A DNA stretch of 64,000 nucleotides from Pandoraea captiosa (GCF_902459775.1 NZ_CABPSQ010000011.1:105431-169430), one strand, 5' to 3'; positions 16,868 through 26,039 are shown, numbered from the stretch's first letter. Made by a program: numbers and translations. Notes: a model not told the origin generated them from the letters alone.

Positions 16868-17836
16868 ATGACGATTTCCCGACGCCGCTTCCTGCAGTAC
16901 GTCACGACCGCCAGCGCCGCTGGCACGCTCACCACGCTCGCGTTGCCCGGCGCGTCCTTTGCGCAATCCGGCCGTCCTGTGCTCAAAGCCGGCGATCAGA
17001 AAGGGGGCTTGCGCGCGCTGCTCGAAGCCGCCGACGAACTCAGGCAACTGCCCTACGACATCCAGTGGACGGAATTCCCGGCGGCAGCACCGCTGGCCGA
17101 AGCGCTCAACGCCGGCGCGGTAGACTGCGGTCCGATCGGCGATGCGCCCGTGATTTTCGCGTTGTCCTCCGGTGCCGCGATCAAGATCGTCGGCGCGAAC
17201 CGATCGGACGCTTACGGCACCGCCGTGCTGGTGCGCCCGGACTCGACGCTGCGCACCGCAGCCGATCTCAAGGGCAAAAACGTCGGAACGACGCGCGGCT
17301 CCATCGGCCATTTCGTCACGCTCAAGGCCATCACGGCGGCGGGGTTGTCGCCGAGCGACGTCAACTTCCGCTTCCTGCCCCCGGCCGACACGGTGACAGC
17401 GCTCGCGAGCGGGTCGGTGGACGCCTGGGCGACGTGGGAGCCCTACACGGCGGTGGCCGAGACGACCGGACGCGCACGCGTGCTCGTCAATGGGCGAAGC
17501 CTCTGGTCAGGGCTGAGCTATCTCGCGGCGACGGATGCCGCTCTCGCCGCCAAACAGGAAGTGCTGCGCGACTTCCTCGCGCGTGTGGTGCGCGCCCAGG
17601 TCTGGTCGTATCAGCATGTCGACGCATTCTCCGCCGCCATGGCGCGCATCATCGGTATTCCGCCCGAAGCCGCGAAGCTTCAGTTCTCGCGACGTGCGAC
17701 GAAATGGCTCAACATCGACGATGCGCTCATCGCCGAACAACAGCGCACGGCGGACTTCTACTCGCAAGTCGGTTTGTTGCGTCAACCGCTCGACGTCAAA
17801 CCGACGTTCGACCGGCGTTTTCCCATCAAGGTCTGA
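16868..17836 (+). CDS. Sulfonate-type ABC substrate-binding protein (SsuA-like), second copy
   Basis: A 322-residue periplasmic binding protein with a clear twin-arginine signal (SRRRFLQYVTTASAAGTLTTLALPGASFA). The mature part has the SsuA order: QKGGLRALLEAADEL, then the ligand-pocket segment ALNAGAVDCGPIGDAPVIFALSS, then KGKNVGTTRGSIGHF. It has no permease or ATPase of its own. It probably feeds the transporter at 13335-15379 or one elsewhere, giving that importer a second ligand range. The ATG at 16868 was chosen because it begins the signal peptide; the upstream frame is repeat sequence. Confidence 0.9.
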   Translation: MTISRRRFLQYVTTASAAGTLTTLALPGASFAQSGRPVLKAGDQKGGLRALLEAADELRQLPYDIQWTEFPAAAPLAEALNAGAVDCGPIGDAPVIFALSSGAAIKIVGANRSDAYGTAVLVRPDSTLRTAADLKGKNVGTTRGSIGHFVTLKAITAAGLSPSDVNFRFLPPADTVTALASGSVDAWATWEPYTAVAETTGRARVLVNGRSLWSGLSYLAATDAALAAKQEVLRDFLARVVRAQVWSYQHVDAFSAAMARIIGIPPEAAKLQFSRRATKWLNIDDALIAEQQRTADFYSQVGLLRQPLDVKPTFDRRFPIKV

Positions 17837-17849
17837 CCAAGGCTCGGTC

Positions 17850-17887
17850 GGCGGTTCAGTCGGCACTTCAGTAGGCGGTTCAGTCGG
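17850..17887 (+). repeat. 14-bp direct repeat, 24-bp period
   Basis: GGCGGTTCAGTCGG occurs at 17850-17863 and again at 17874-17887, just after the stop of the binding-protein gene, inside a run of GTCGG-rich degenerate repeats. No hairpin with a U-tract is present, so it is not a terminator. No function is seen. Confidence 0.6.
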
Positions 17888-18007
17888 TGGCACGGTCGAC
17901 GCCAAGTGGCTCGGCGGGAATAGCGAGAAGTGTCTCTGGCGTCTGCGGCAAGGCGCCCGGACACTGGGGGCTCTTCCGTCCTTGCCACACGGGTTCCAAG
18001 GCTCGCC

Positions 18008-18649
18008 ATGATCGCCAACGCCACGCTCGACACCCATCTTCTGATCGCCTTCACGGCGTACTTCGTCAATGCCGCCAGCCCGGGACCGAGCAATCTGGCG
18101 ATCATGTCCATTGCGGCCAATCACGGTCGACGCCCGGCGCTCACGTTTGCGCTCGGGGTGATGTCCGGCTCGCTCTTCTGGGCGATGGTCGCGATGCTCG
18201 GGATCTCCGCAACGCTGCTGGCATACGCGCAATTCCTGGTCGCGCTCAAGATTTTCGGCGGTGCGTATCTCCTGTGGCTGGCCTTCAAGTCGGGGCGCGC
18301 TGCGTTGCGGCCCTCGTCCTCGGCGACGTTCGTACCGACGGATGCCAACGGCAACCTGTCGCTCAGGCGTCTTTATCTGCGCGGCACGCTCCTGCACCTG
18401 ACCAACCCGAAGGCCGTGCTCGGCTGGATGTCGGTCGTGGCGCTGGCGTCGGGGCCGGACGGCACCTTGCCCGTGGCAGTCGTGCCCGGTTGCGCGACGC
18501 TCGGCCTTACGATCTTCTGCGGCTACGCCATGCTTTTCTCCACGCGCGCCGCGCGGCGTGTCTATCTGCGGATTCGCCGCGGGCTGGACGGATGCCTCGC
18601 GGTCGTCTTCGGCACCGCCGGGTGGCAGTTGCTGACCTCGCGTATGTGA
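18008..18649 (+). CDS. LysE/RhtB family exporter
   Basis: A 213-residue, six-helix inner-membrane protein of the LysE/RhtB superfamily. The N-terminal signature AASPGPSNLAIMSIAANHGRRPALTFALGVMSG is diagnostic. The family exports amino acids or related small zwitterions. The ATG at 18008 is the start that yields the standard N-terminus (MIANATLDTHLLIAF). It is on the same strand as the sulfur genes, 171 bp after the second binding protein. It could export a by-product such as a cysteine derivative, but it may be an independent gene. Confidence 0.88.
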   Translation: MIANATLDTHLLIAFTAYFVNAASPGPSNLAIMSIAANHGRRPALTFALGVMSGSLFWAMVAMLGISATLLAYAQFLVALKIFGGAYLLWLAFKSGRAALRPSSSATFVPTDANGNLSLRRLYLRGTLLHLTNPKAVLGWMSVVALASGPDGTLPVAVVPGCATLGLTIFCGYAMLFSTRAARRVYLRIRRGLDGCLAVVFGTAGWQLLTSRM

Positions 18650-18775
18650 GCGGCAAGCCCTCCGGAGGACGAACCGTCTTCGGCTGTGCTAGGGTGACGC
18701 CCTACGTCCCTCCGCCCTGACAGCCTGACGGCATTTGGCCGTCCGGCGCCAGGCGCCGTGCACACACGTTCGCCC

Positions 18776-19021
18776 ATGCTCGATTTCGACGCCGACGCGC
18801 TGATGCGTCTCGTAACCACGCCCATGCCCTACGGCAAACACAAGGGCACGATGATTGCCGACCTGCCCGGGAACTACCTGAGCTGGTTCGCCCGGGAGGG
18901 CTTCCCGCCGGGCGATATCGGCCGCCTGCTCGCGCTGATGCACGAGATCGACCACAACGCGCTCGGCGATCTGCTCAAGCCGTTGCGCGCGCGGCAAGCG
19001 TCGGTGGCAAACGGCGGCTGA
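18776..19021 (+). CDS. DUF3820 family protein
   Basis: An 81-residue protein matching the small DUF3820 family (MPYGKHKGTMIADLPGNYLSWFAREGFPPGDIGRLLALMHEI). Some databases label it a quorum-sensing-regulated virulence factor, but its biochemical role is unknown. An in-frame start at 18758 would add six residues; the ATG at 18776 gives the conserved MLDFD start. Its last 47 bp overlap the 3' end of the amidase gene on the opposite strand. Confidence 0.82.
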   Translation: MLDFDADALMRLVTTPMPYGKHKGTMIADLPGNYLSWFAREGFPPGDIGRLLALMHEIDHNALGDLLKPLRARQASVANGG

Positions 19022-20519
19022 CCCACTGCGTGACCTGTTCATGCGCATGCGCGAGTTGCAGCACGGCGAGATCGGCCTGCGCCGGGCCGATGATCTGCAT
19101 GCCCATCGGCAAACCGCGCGCATCGAACCCGACCGGCACGCTGATCGCCGGAAGCCCCGCCAGCGTCGGCCCGATCACCACCTCCATCCAGCGGTGATAC
19201 GTATCCATCGGCCGGCCAGCGACAGCCTTCGGCCAGTGCGTCTCGGCTTCGAACGGAAAAACCTGTGCGCTCGGCAGCAGCAGGAAGTCGTAACGCTCGA
19301 AGAGCCGAGCCAGCGAGCGGTACCACTCGCTACGGTCGACCGAGGCGCGGAACACATCGGTCGCACGCAGTCCTTCTCCGCCTTCCACCTCCCACTGCGC
19401 CTCGGGCTTGAGCTTGCTGCGACGTGACGGGTCGGCGTAGAACTCACCGAGCGAGCCGTTGACCATCCAGTGACGCAGCGTCAGCCAGGTCTGCCACAAC
19501 CGCTGCGGCGCGAAGTCGGGCGCGCAGGCTTCTACCTCGCACCCCAACGCCGCAAAATCCTTCAGCGACGCCTCGCAAAGCGCCATCACGCCGTCTTCCA
19601 TCGGCAGATAGCCGCCGTAGTCGCCGAGCCAGCCAAGTTTCACGCCCTTCCAGCCCTTCACATCCGTTACGTTGCGTCGGAGCGCGCCGGGGAAGTGCGA
19701 CGCGTCGCCCGCAATGGATAGCGGGCTGCGAGCGTCGTAGCCCGCCTGGGTGGCGAGCAGTTGCGCGACATCGGCGACCGTGCGGCCCATGGGACCTTCG
19801 GTACTCATTTGCTGAACGAACACTTCCGCCGCGGGGCCATAAGGCACACGGCCCTGCGATGGCCGGAAACCGTAGACGTTGCCGTATGCCGCCGGGTTGC
19901 GCAGCGAGCCCATGAAGTCGCTACCATCGGCCACCGGCAACATGCGCATGGCCAGCGCGCTGCCTGCGCCGCCGCTGCTGCCTCCCGCGATGCGCGAGGG
20001 GTCGTAGGCATTGCGCGTCGTACCGAACACCGGGTTGTAGCTATGGGAGCCGAGCCCGAACTCCGAGACGTTCGTCTTGCCGATGAAGATTGCCCCCGCC
20101 GCCCGAATGCGCGACACGCTGATGCTGTCCTGCGTATCCGGCGCCTCGGAGGTCAACGGTGAGCCTTTGCGCGTGGGCAGGCCGGCGCAGGACGCGATGT
20201 CCTTCACGGCATGCGGCATGCCGTGCATCCAGCCGAGATACTCGCCATTGGCCAGTTGGCGGTCGCGCGCGTCGGCTTCGGCTAGCAGCGCGTCGGCGTC
20301 ACGCAGCGACACGATGGCGTTCACTGTCGGGTTGTGTTGCGCGATGTGCCCGAGATACGCCTGCATCACCTCGCGACAGGACACGCGCCGCTCGCGGATG
20401 GCGCCGGACAATGCGAGCGCGTCGAGTGCGACGATGTCGTCGAGTGAATGTCGTGGCGTCCGGGAAATGGGGGAAATGGGCTCATTCGGCACGTTTGGCG
20501 TGTTCGGCGCTGCGGCCAT
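18975..20519 (-). CDS. Amidase (amidase signature family)
   Basis: A 514-residue amidase-signature enzyme. The Ser-cisSer-Lys triad is visible: the lysine in GMPHAVKDIA, the glycine/serine-rich loop GGSSGGAGSALAMRMLPVADGSDFMGSLRNPAAYGNVYGFRPSQGRVP, and the serine in the ADGSDFMGSLR region. It hydrolyses a carboxamide or related bond in the cytosol; the substrate is not predictable. It lies downstream of the ModA-like protein and MFS transporter on the minus strand. Uptake followed by amide hydrolysis is a reasonable reading. The ATG at 20519 has a good GGAGAGAG upstream and begins with a Pro/Asn-rich, poorly structured lead-in. Confidence 0.9.
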   Translation of the reverse strand: MAAAPNTPNVPNEPISPISRTPRHSLDDIVALDALALSGAIRERRVSCREVMQAYLGHIAQHNPTVNAIVSLRDADALLAEADARDRQLANGEYLGWMHGMPHAVKDIASCAGLPTRKGSPLTSEAPDTQDSISVSRIRAAGAIFIGKTNVSEFGLGSHSYNPVFGTTRNAYDPSRIAGGSSGGAGSALAMRMLPVADGSDFMGSLRNPAAYGNVYGFRPSQGRVPYGPAAEVFVQQMSTEGPMGRTVADVAQLLATQAGYDARSPLSIAGDASHFPGALRRNVTDVKGWKGVKLGWLGDYGGYLPMEDGVMALCEASLKDFAALGCEVEACAPDFAPQRLWQTWLTLRHWMVNGSLGEFYADPSRRSKLKPEAQWEVEGGEGLRATDVFRASVDRSEWYRSLARLFERYDFLLLPSAQVFPFEAETHWPKAVAGRPMDTYHRWMEVVIGPTLAGLPAISVPVGFDARGLPMGMQIIGPAQADLAVLQLAHAHEQVTQWVSRRLPPTLAARATA

Positions 20520-20659
20520 GTCTCTCTCCTTGACGGGTGATGCGCGGATGCAATCCGGTGCACGCGATGCGCGCCTGCTGGCAGACATTGTCGACCAAAC
20601 CTGCGTGCCGTGCCGGCGTCGGCGCCTATTATTTACACATTAACGAAAATGGCGCGCAT

Positions 20660-20693
20660 AAAAAAGCGCGGCCCGACTTTCATCGGACCGCGC
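20660..20693 (-). terminator. Rho-independent terminator of the ModA-like gene
   Basis: On the minus strand a GCGCGGTCCGA...TCGGGCCGCGC stem (20666-20693) is followed by a six-T run (20660-20665), about 40 bp past the stop at 20733. Confidence 0.85.
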
Positions 20694-20732
20694 CTGACTT
20701 CCCTGATCGGCGGATCGCCGATGCCCTACCGC

Positions 20733-21536
20733 TCAGTGCACCAGCGGATCGAGCCCCGTCGACTCGACATCTTTCGACGCCGCGGGTGCCGCCATGTAGT
20801 CGAGCAGCTTCTTGCCTTCTTCCGGATGCGGCGCCGCCACCGGCACGCCACCGGCAAAGCGCGTGACCGATTGCAGCGACTCGGGAATCTTGCCCGCGTA
20901 GGCAATACCCTTGACCGGCAGCAGTTCACTGACCTGTTGCAGGCCCATCGCGTAGTCGCCGGCCGCGACCTTCTCGGCCACCGGCGTCTTCTGGACCATC
21001 ACGGCCTTGCCCTGCATCTGATCGGCAATGCCGAGTTTCTTGAACAGTTCCCGCTCGACATAGACGCCGCTGGCGCTATCCGAATACGCGACCGACTTCG
21101 CTGCCAGCAGCGCCGCCCTGAGCTTTTCGGGAGTGCTGACGTCCGGCACCGGCTCGCCCGCCCTGACCACCACACCGATACGTGAATCGGCCAGATCGAC
21201 GCGCGAATCCGGGCGTACCTTGCCCGCCTTGATCAGGTCGTCGAGCGCGTAACCGACCATGATGACGACATCGGCCGACTCGCCGCGCGCCAGCCGATTG
21301 GGGATGGCCTCGGGCGCCTTGCCCATCGACGGGCCCCATGCCGTGTCGACGTGATCGCCGCTGGCCGCTTCGAACTTCGGCAGCAGCAATTTGTACGCCG
21401 CGGTAAAACCGCCCGAGTTCATCACGCGCAGATCTTCCGCGCTGGCGGGGGCGGCGCCGAGCAGCGCCGTCATAACGACGCCGGCGCTCAGCAGGCCCAG
21501 CGCACGATGCAGACGTCCCATCGGAATGACTTTCAT
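20733..21536 (-). CDS. ModA-like periplasmic substrate-binding protein (orphan)
   Basis: A 267-residue binding protein with a signal peptide (GRLHRALGLLSAGVVMTALLGAAPASA). It has the ModA/extracellular solute-binding fold: LRVMNSGGFTAAYKLLLPKFEAASGDHVDTAWG at the N-terminus and RGESADVVIMVGYALDDLIKAG in the middle. Despite the family name, no modB or modC is present and the neighbours are an MFS transporter and an amidase, so molybdate is unlikely. Proteins of this group occur widely in betaproteobacterial catabolic operons with unknown ligands. It starts 61 bp after the MFS stop. The shorter start (ATG at 21536) is the one that opens the signal peptide. Confidence 0.82.
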   Translation of the reverse strand: MKVIPMGRLHRALGLLSAGVVMTALLGAAPASAEDLRVMNSGGFTAAYKLLLPKFEAASGDHVDTAWGPSMGKAPEAIPNRLARGESADVVIMVGYALDDLIKAGKVRPDSRVDLADSRIGVVVRAGEPVPDVSTPEKLRAALLAAKSVAYSDSASGVYVERELFKKLGIADQMQGKAVMVQKTPVAEKVAAGDYAMGLQQVSELLPVKGIAYAGKIPESLQSVTRFAGGVPVAAPHPEEGKKLLDYMAAPAASKDVESTGLDPLVH

Positions 21537-21597
21537 GGTGTTGTCTCTGTTCGTTATTGTGAATATTGTAAAGATTGCGCGTTCGTCACCGTCGGCA

Positions 21598-22914
21598 TCA
21601 GCCGGCGGCCAGTTCGGCGCGACTGCCCTGCCCGCCCCGGCGTCCACGGTACAGCGCCAGCGTCGCGCAGATCGCACACAGCGCGGCAAAGCTCATCCAG
21701 TAGCCCGGCGCGGCCTTGTCGCCCGTCGCGTGAATCAGGTAGGTCGACAGCGCCGGCGTAAAGCCACCGAAGAGCGCGGTTGCGAGGCTGTAAGCCAGCG
21801 AGAAGCCCGCTACACGAACGTCCGGCGGCATGACTTCCGTCAGTGCCGGGATCATGGCGCCGTTGTACATGCCGTACAGGAACGAGAGCCACAGCAGCGC
21901 GACCAGCATGCGCGTGAAGCTCGGCGCCTGCACCAGGAACGAGAGCACCGGATAGGCGGTGACCAGGGTCAGACCGGCAAACAGCAGCAGCACGGGACGG
22001 CGACCGATGCGGTCCGACAGCGTGCCGCCGACCGGCAGCCAGATGAAGTTCGACACCCCCACGCACAGCGTGACGAGCAGCGCATCGGCGCTCGACAGAT
22101 GCAGCACGCTCTTGCCGAACGTCGGCGCGTAGACGGTGATGAGGTAGAACGCGGTGGTGGTCAGCGCCACGAGCATGGTGCCGCCGATCACGACGCCGAG
22201 ATTCGACGCCATCGAACGGAACACTTCCTTGACCGACGGGTGACGCTTGCGTTGCTTGAATTCGTCGCTTTCCTGCAGCGAGCGGCGCAGCACGAAGATC
22301 ACGGGCACGATCAGGCAGCCCACGAGGAACGGCAGGCGCCAGCCCCACGACGCGATCTGTTGCGCGGTCAGCGTGAGCGACAGGGTGAAGCCCAGTGCCG
22401 CCGACACGACGATGGCGACCTGCTGGCTGGCCGACTGCCAGCTGGTGTAAAAACCCTTGCGGCCCGGCGTGGCGATTTCCGCGAGATACACGGACACGCC
22501 GCCGAGTTCGGCGCCAGCGGAGAAGCCTTGCAGCAGGCGGCCGATCAGCACGAGTGCGGGTGCGGCGAGGCCGATCGTCTCGTAGCCGGGCACGAACGCA
22601 ATGAGGATCGTGCCGCTTGCCATGATCGCCAGTGTCGTGACGAGACCCTTGCGGCGGCCAACGTTATCGATGTAAGCGCCCAGCACGATGGCGCCGAGCG
22701 GTCGCATCAGGAAGCCCGCGCCGAATACGGCAAAGGTCAGCATGAGCGACGCGAACTCGCTGTCGGTCGGGAAGAAGACGCGAGAGATCTGGGTCGCGTA
22801 GAAACCGAACAGGAAGAAATCGAACTGCTCGAGGAAATTGCCGGCCGTGACGCGCAGGACTGCGCCGGCTTTTGAGGGGCGACGCGAAACTGCGTCGTTG
22901 GGGCGCTGTGACAT
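21598..22914 (-). CDS. MFS transporter, metabolite:H+ symporter (MHS) family
   Basis: A 438-residue, 12-helix transporter. The N-terminus ([32 protein letters not shown]), the loop [21 protein letters not shown] and [22 protein letters not shown] are characteristic of the MHS group that imports citrate, tricarballylate, shikimate, proline/betaine or alpha-ketoglutarate. It is first in a minus-strand run with the ModA-like protein and amidase, and is divergent from a LysR regulator that probably controls it. The ATG at 22914 gives the conserved N-terminus. The upstream frame is open but has no conserved residues. Confidence 0.9.
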   Translation of the reverse strand: MSQRPNDAVSRRPSKAGAVLRVTAGNFLEQFDFFLFGFYATQISRVFFPTDSEFASLMLTFAVFGAGFLMRPLGAIVLGAYIDNVGRRKGLVTTLAIMASGTILIAFVPGYETIGLAAPALVLIGRLLQGFSAGAELGGVSVYLAEIATPGRKGFYTSWQSASQQVAIVVSAALGFTLSLTLTAQQIASWGWRLPFLVGCLIVPVIFVLRRSLQESDEFKQRKRHPSVKEVFRSMASNLGVVIGGTMLVALTTTAFYLITVYAPTFGKSVLHLSSADALLVTLCVGVSNFIWLPVGGTLSDRIGRRPVLLLFAGLTLVTAYPVLSFLVQAPSFTRMLVALLWLSFLYGMYNGAMIPALTEVMPPDVRVAGFSLAYSLATALFGGFTPALSTYLIHATGDKAAPGYWMSFAALCAICATLALYRGRRGGQGSRAELAAG

Positions 22915-23238
22915 GCGCTGTCTCCGTGTTGCCTGCGGCCCTGGGGATAGGACCGCAAATGATCGTCGCATGCGTCTCTGCCAGGGACGTGTCGGGCCGT
23001 CGCGGACGCTTTTTTGAAGCCGCCAATGTTGCGCCGGAAGTTCCACGCTTGTGAATTGCAAGTTTTGGAAGGATTGATGCGCACACGCTATCAATCGTAG
23101 GATGTCTGATGCACCGACCGAGCGGTAACACGGTACACTCCTGGCCGCGCCGTCGCGGCTTGCCACCCCGTGCGATCAAGGGTTTCCCGGTTTTTCCGGA
23201 CACCGCCGGTGTTCTAACGGCATTCATCCCCCCATGTC
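22915..23238. promoter_or_regulatory. Divergent promoter region of the MFS transporter and LysR genes, with LysR box
   Basis: This 324-bp gap between divergent genes holds CTTG-N7-CAAG at 23048-23062, which includes a T-N11-A pair (23049 and 23061) and fits a LysR-type operator. No ORF is seen. Confidence 0.45.
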
Positions 23239-24201
23239 ATGGCGATCAACTTCGATCTGAACGATTTGCAGGCCTTTCGCGCGGTAGCGCAACTCGCGAG
23301 CTTTCGCCGCGCGGCCGAATCGATCCATATCTCGCAGCCGGCCTTGTCGCGCCGCATCGACAAGCTCGAAGACGCGCTGGGCGTCAAACTCTTCGAGCGC
23401 AGCACGCGGCGCGTGGCGCTGACCAACGTCGGGCGCGCCTTCGCGCGCGATGCGGAGCGCATTCTCGACGATCTGGACAATGCGTTGCTTGGCATCCGCG
23501 ACGTGGCCTCGTCGAGCCTGGGGCATGTCACGATCGCCTGCGTGCCGTCTGCCGCCTACTACTTCATGCCGCAGGTCATCTCGCGCTATCACAAGGCGTT
23601 CCCGCGCATCCGGATCTCGGTGCTGGACGCGAGCGCCAACGAGGTGCTCGCAGCCGTGGTCAACGGCGACGCGGACTTCGGCCTCAATTTCATCGGCAGC
23701 CAGGAGCCGAACATCGAGTTCAAGCTGCTGTTGCAGGAACGGTATGTCGCTGCGTGCCGTCGCGATCATCCGCTCGCGGGCAAGAAGCGGGTGAGCTGGC
23801 GTGAGCTTTACGAGCACGACTACATCACCGTCGGCAAGGTCTCGGGCAATCGTCTGTTGCTCGATCAGGCGCTCACCGGCCTGCCGCAGCGTCCGCCCAG
23901 CATCTGCGAGACGCAGCACGTCACGACGATGATCGGGCTGGTGGAAGCCGGGCTGGGGGTGGCCGCCGTGCCGACCATGGCCATGCCCGGCGCCGACCAT
24001 CCGGTCCTCACGAGCGTGCCGCTGGTCGACCCGGTGGTCACACGGCGCGTGGGCATGATCCGCAGCAAGGCGCGAGCGCTCTCCCCGGCCGCCGCACAGC
24101 TGTATCGCTTCGTCGCGGAGATGAAGGTGCCCGCGCGGCGGCGGGCGGGCGGCATGGTGGCGGACGCGGGCGACGTCGCGGTTAGCGTCGACGTGCCGTG
24201 A
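23239..24201 (+). CDS. LysR-family transcriptional regulator
   Basis: A 320-residue LysR protein. The N-terminal winged helix-turn-helix (about 1-65) reads FRAVAQLASFRRAAESIHISQPALSRRIDKLEDALGVKLFERSTRRVALT. A type 2 periplasmic-binding-like effector domain follows (about 95-300). It is divergent from the MFS-binding protein-amidase operon, the usual arrangement for the regulator of that operon. The inducer is unknown and probably is the MFS substrate or its breakdown product. Confidence 0.92.
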   Translation: MAINFDLNDLQAFRAVAQLASFRRAAESIHISQPALSRRIDKLEDALGVKLFERSTRRVALTNVGRAFARDAERILDDLDNALLGIRDVASSSLGHVTIACVPSAAYYFMPQVISRYHKAFPRIRISVLDASANEVLAAVVNGDADFGLNFIGSQEPNIEFKLLLQERYVAACRRDHPLAGKKRVSWRELYEHDYITVGKVSGNRLLLDQALTGLPQRPPSICETQHVTTMIGLVEAGLGVAAVPTMAMPGADHPVLTSVPLVDPVVTRRVGMIRSKARALSPAAAQLYRFVAEMKVPARRRAGGMVADAGDVAVSVDVP

Positions 24202-24320
24202 TTGCACGTGCGGAAACACTTTGTTACCTGTCTTACGCCGCGCGAAACAATGCGGCGATGGTGGCGGCGTCGGTCGTCTTTATACTTGCGTCGCGTCAAT
24301 CCGAATCTCTTTCAAGACTC

Positions 24321-24752
24321 ATGTTCAAGCGAATTTTCCCGATGGTGGCGATTGCCACGCTGGCTGCAACGACTTCCCTGACGGCGATGGCCAGTGATAT
24401 GAATAACGCCCTTGGCGGTGCGCTGGGCGGCGTGGCAGGCGCGGCCGTTGGCGGCGCGCTGGGCGGCAGTACCGGTGCAGTGGTGGGCGGCGCGGTCGGC
24501 GGTGGCGCCGGTGGCGCCATGACGTCGAACCGTCGCGAACGCACGGGCGCGATCATCGGTGGCGCGTTGGGTGGCGGTGCGGGTACGGCCGCCGGCAATG
24601 CAATGGGCGGCCGCTCGGGCGGCCTGATCGGCGCGGCCGTCGGCGGCGGCGCCGGCGCGGCGCTGGGCGGCAACATGTCCCGCTCCAGTTCGTATGACGA
24701 CGATCGTCATTACCATGGCAAGCGTCGCGGCCATCACAAGCATCATCATTGA
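24321..24752 (+). CDS. Glycine-zipper surface/periplasmic protein
   Basis: A 143-residue protein with a signal peptide (MFKRIFPMVAIATLAATTSLTAMA). A long run of GGALGGxxGAAVGG-type glycine zippers follows (about residues 30-120), and the tail is basic and His-rich (KRRGHHKHHH). Glycine-zipper domains form membrane-embedded or outer-membrane-associated helices, as in Rcs-related and SlyB-like proteins. The His-rich tail could bind metal. It is a single-gene unit with its own terminator. The in-frame extension to 24198 overlaps the LysR stop and has no signal sequence, so the ATG at 24321 was chosen. Confidence 0.85.
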   Translation: MFKRIFPMVAIATLAATTSLTAMASDMNNALGGALGGVAGAAVGGALGGSTGAVVGGAVGGGAGGAMTSNRRERTGAIIGGALGGGAGTAAGNAMGGRSGGLIGAAVGGGAGAALGGNMSRSSSYDDDRHYHGKRRGHHKHHH

Positions 24753-24806
24753 TCCGACTGGCCTGACGAGTGGTGACAACGGCGACAATAGCGACAATGG
24801 CGGGAT

Positions 24807-24833
24807 CGCCGCAGCGCGACGCTGCGGCGTTTT
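24807..24833 (+). terminator. Rho-independent terminator after the glycine-zipper gene
   Basis: CGCCGCAGC-GCGAC-GCTGCGGCG followed by TTTT, 55 bp past the stop. Confidence 0.85.
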
Positions 24834-24851
24834 GCCCGACCGCGTAAAACG

Positions 24852-26039
24852 TTACGGGTTGCCCGGCTCGTTCAGGTAAGGGCCGATGCCGGTCGGGTAG
24901 CTGCCGGGAATGAGCATCGACGGGTCGAGACGATCGATGGTCGTGCGGCCCGTCAGCGCCATGGTCACGTCCATCTCCTTCGCGATCACCTCCAGCGCAC
25001 GGCGCACACCGGCCTCGCCCATCGCGCCCAGTCCGTACAGGAACGGACGCCCGATCAGCGTGCCCTTCGCCCCGAGCGCCATCGCCTTGATCACGTCCTG
25101 CCCCGAGCGAATGCCGCCGTCGAGCCAGACCTCCGTATCGCGCCCGACCGCCGCGACGATGTCCGGCAATGCACGAATCGTCGAGAGCGCGCCGTCCAGT
25201 TGACGGCCACCGTGATTGCTCACGACGATGGCGTCCGCCCCGGTGTCGCGCGCAGCGCGCGCATCCTCGGGATCCAGCACTCCCTTGAGCACCAGCTTGC
25301 CGCCCCAGCGCTTTTTGATCCACTCGACATCGTCCCACGACAGTCGCGGATCGAACTGCGCCGCCGACCAGGTGGCGAGCGATCCGATATCGTCCACGCC
25401 CTTCGCATGCCCCACGATGTTGCCGAACGTGCGACGGCGCGTGCCGAGCATGCCCATGCACCAGCGCGGTTTGGTCATCATGTTGGCGATGTTCGGCAAT
25501 GTGAGCTTCGGCGGGGCCGACAGACCGTTCTTGATGTCCTTGTGACGCTGACCGCTGATTTGCAGGTCCATGGTCACCATCAACGCCGAACACCCTGCGG
25601 CCTTCGCGCGATCGATCAGACGCTCGATGAAGTCGCGATCCTTCATGACATACAACTGGAACCAGAACGGCGCCTTCGTGTGCGCCGCCACGTCTTCGAT
25701 GGAGCAGATCGAGACGGTCGACAGCGTGAACGGCACGCCGAATGCCTCAGCCGCGCGCGCCGCCAGGATCTCGCCGTCGGCGTGCTGCATGCCGGTCATG
25801 CCGGTGGGCGCGAGCGCTACCGGCATGGCCACCGACTGCCCGAGCATCGTCGTGCGCGTGCTGCGGTGCTCGATGTTGACCGCAACGCGCTGACGGAACG
25901 CGATGTCGGCAAAATCCGCCGCATTCGCACGATACGTCGACTCGGTCCAGGAGCCGGAATCGACATACTCATAGAACATGCGCGGTACGCGCCGTTGTGC
26001 GAGAACCCGCAAGTCCTCGATGGTGGTAATCACTGCCAT
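24852..26039 (-). CDS. FMN-dependent 2-hydroxyacid dehydrogenase (L-lactate dehydrogenase, LldD-like)
   Basis: A 395-residue TIM-barrel flavoenzyme of the glycolate oxidase/L-lactate dehydrogenase family. The substrate-binding and catalytic block IVVSNHGGRQLDGA carries the conserved catalytic histidine, and the FMN phosphate site is DGGIRSGQDVIKAMALGAKGTLIGRPFLYGLGA. It oxidises an L-2-hydroxyacid at the membrane, passing electrons to quinone or cytochrome. L-lactate is the commonest substrate, but mandelate-like acids are possible. An Lrp-type regulator lies 64 bp upstream on the same strand. The gap carries overlapping palindromes that probably bind a regulator. Confidence 0.9.
   Translation of the reverse strand: MAVITTIEDLRVLAQRRVPRMFYEYVDSGSWTESTYRANAADFADIAFRQRVAVNIEHRSTRTTMLGQSVAMPVALAPTGMTGMQHADGEILAARAAEAFGVPFTLSTVSICSIEDVAAHTKAPFWFQLYVMKDRDFIERLIDRAKAAGCSALMVTMDLQISGQRHKDIKNGLSAPPKLTLPNIANMMTKPRWCMGMLGTRRRTFGNIVGHAKGVDDIGSLATWSAAQFDPRLSWDDVEWIKKRWGGKLVLKGVLDPEDARAARDTGADAIVVSNHGGRQLDGALSTIRALPDIVAAVGRDTEVWLDGGIRSGQDVIKAMALGAKGTLIGRPFLYGLGAMGEAGVRRALEVIAKEMDVTMALTGRTTIDRLDPSMLIPGSYPTGIGPYLNEPGNP

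Noticed and set aside
17838-17900. A phase-variable coding repeat
   Set aside because: The GTCGG-rich repeats lie between genes and the frame that crosses them has no coding character.
20733-21536. Molybdate-binding ModA
   Set aside because: The fold fits ModA, but there is no modB, modC or modE nearby and the neighbours are an MFS transporter and an amidase.
24400-24700. A repeat array or CRISPR-like structure
   Set aside because: The repetition is glycine-zipper coding sequence (GGxxGG) inside a signal-peptide gene, with no spacers of fixed length.
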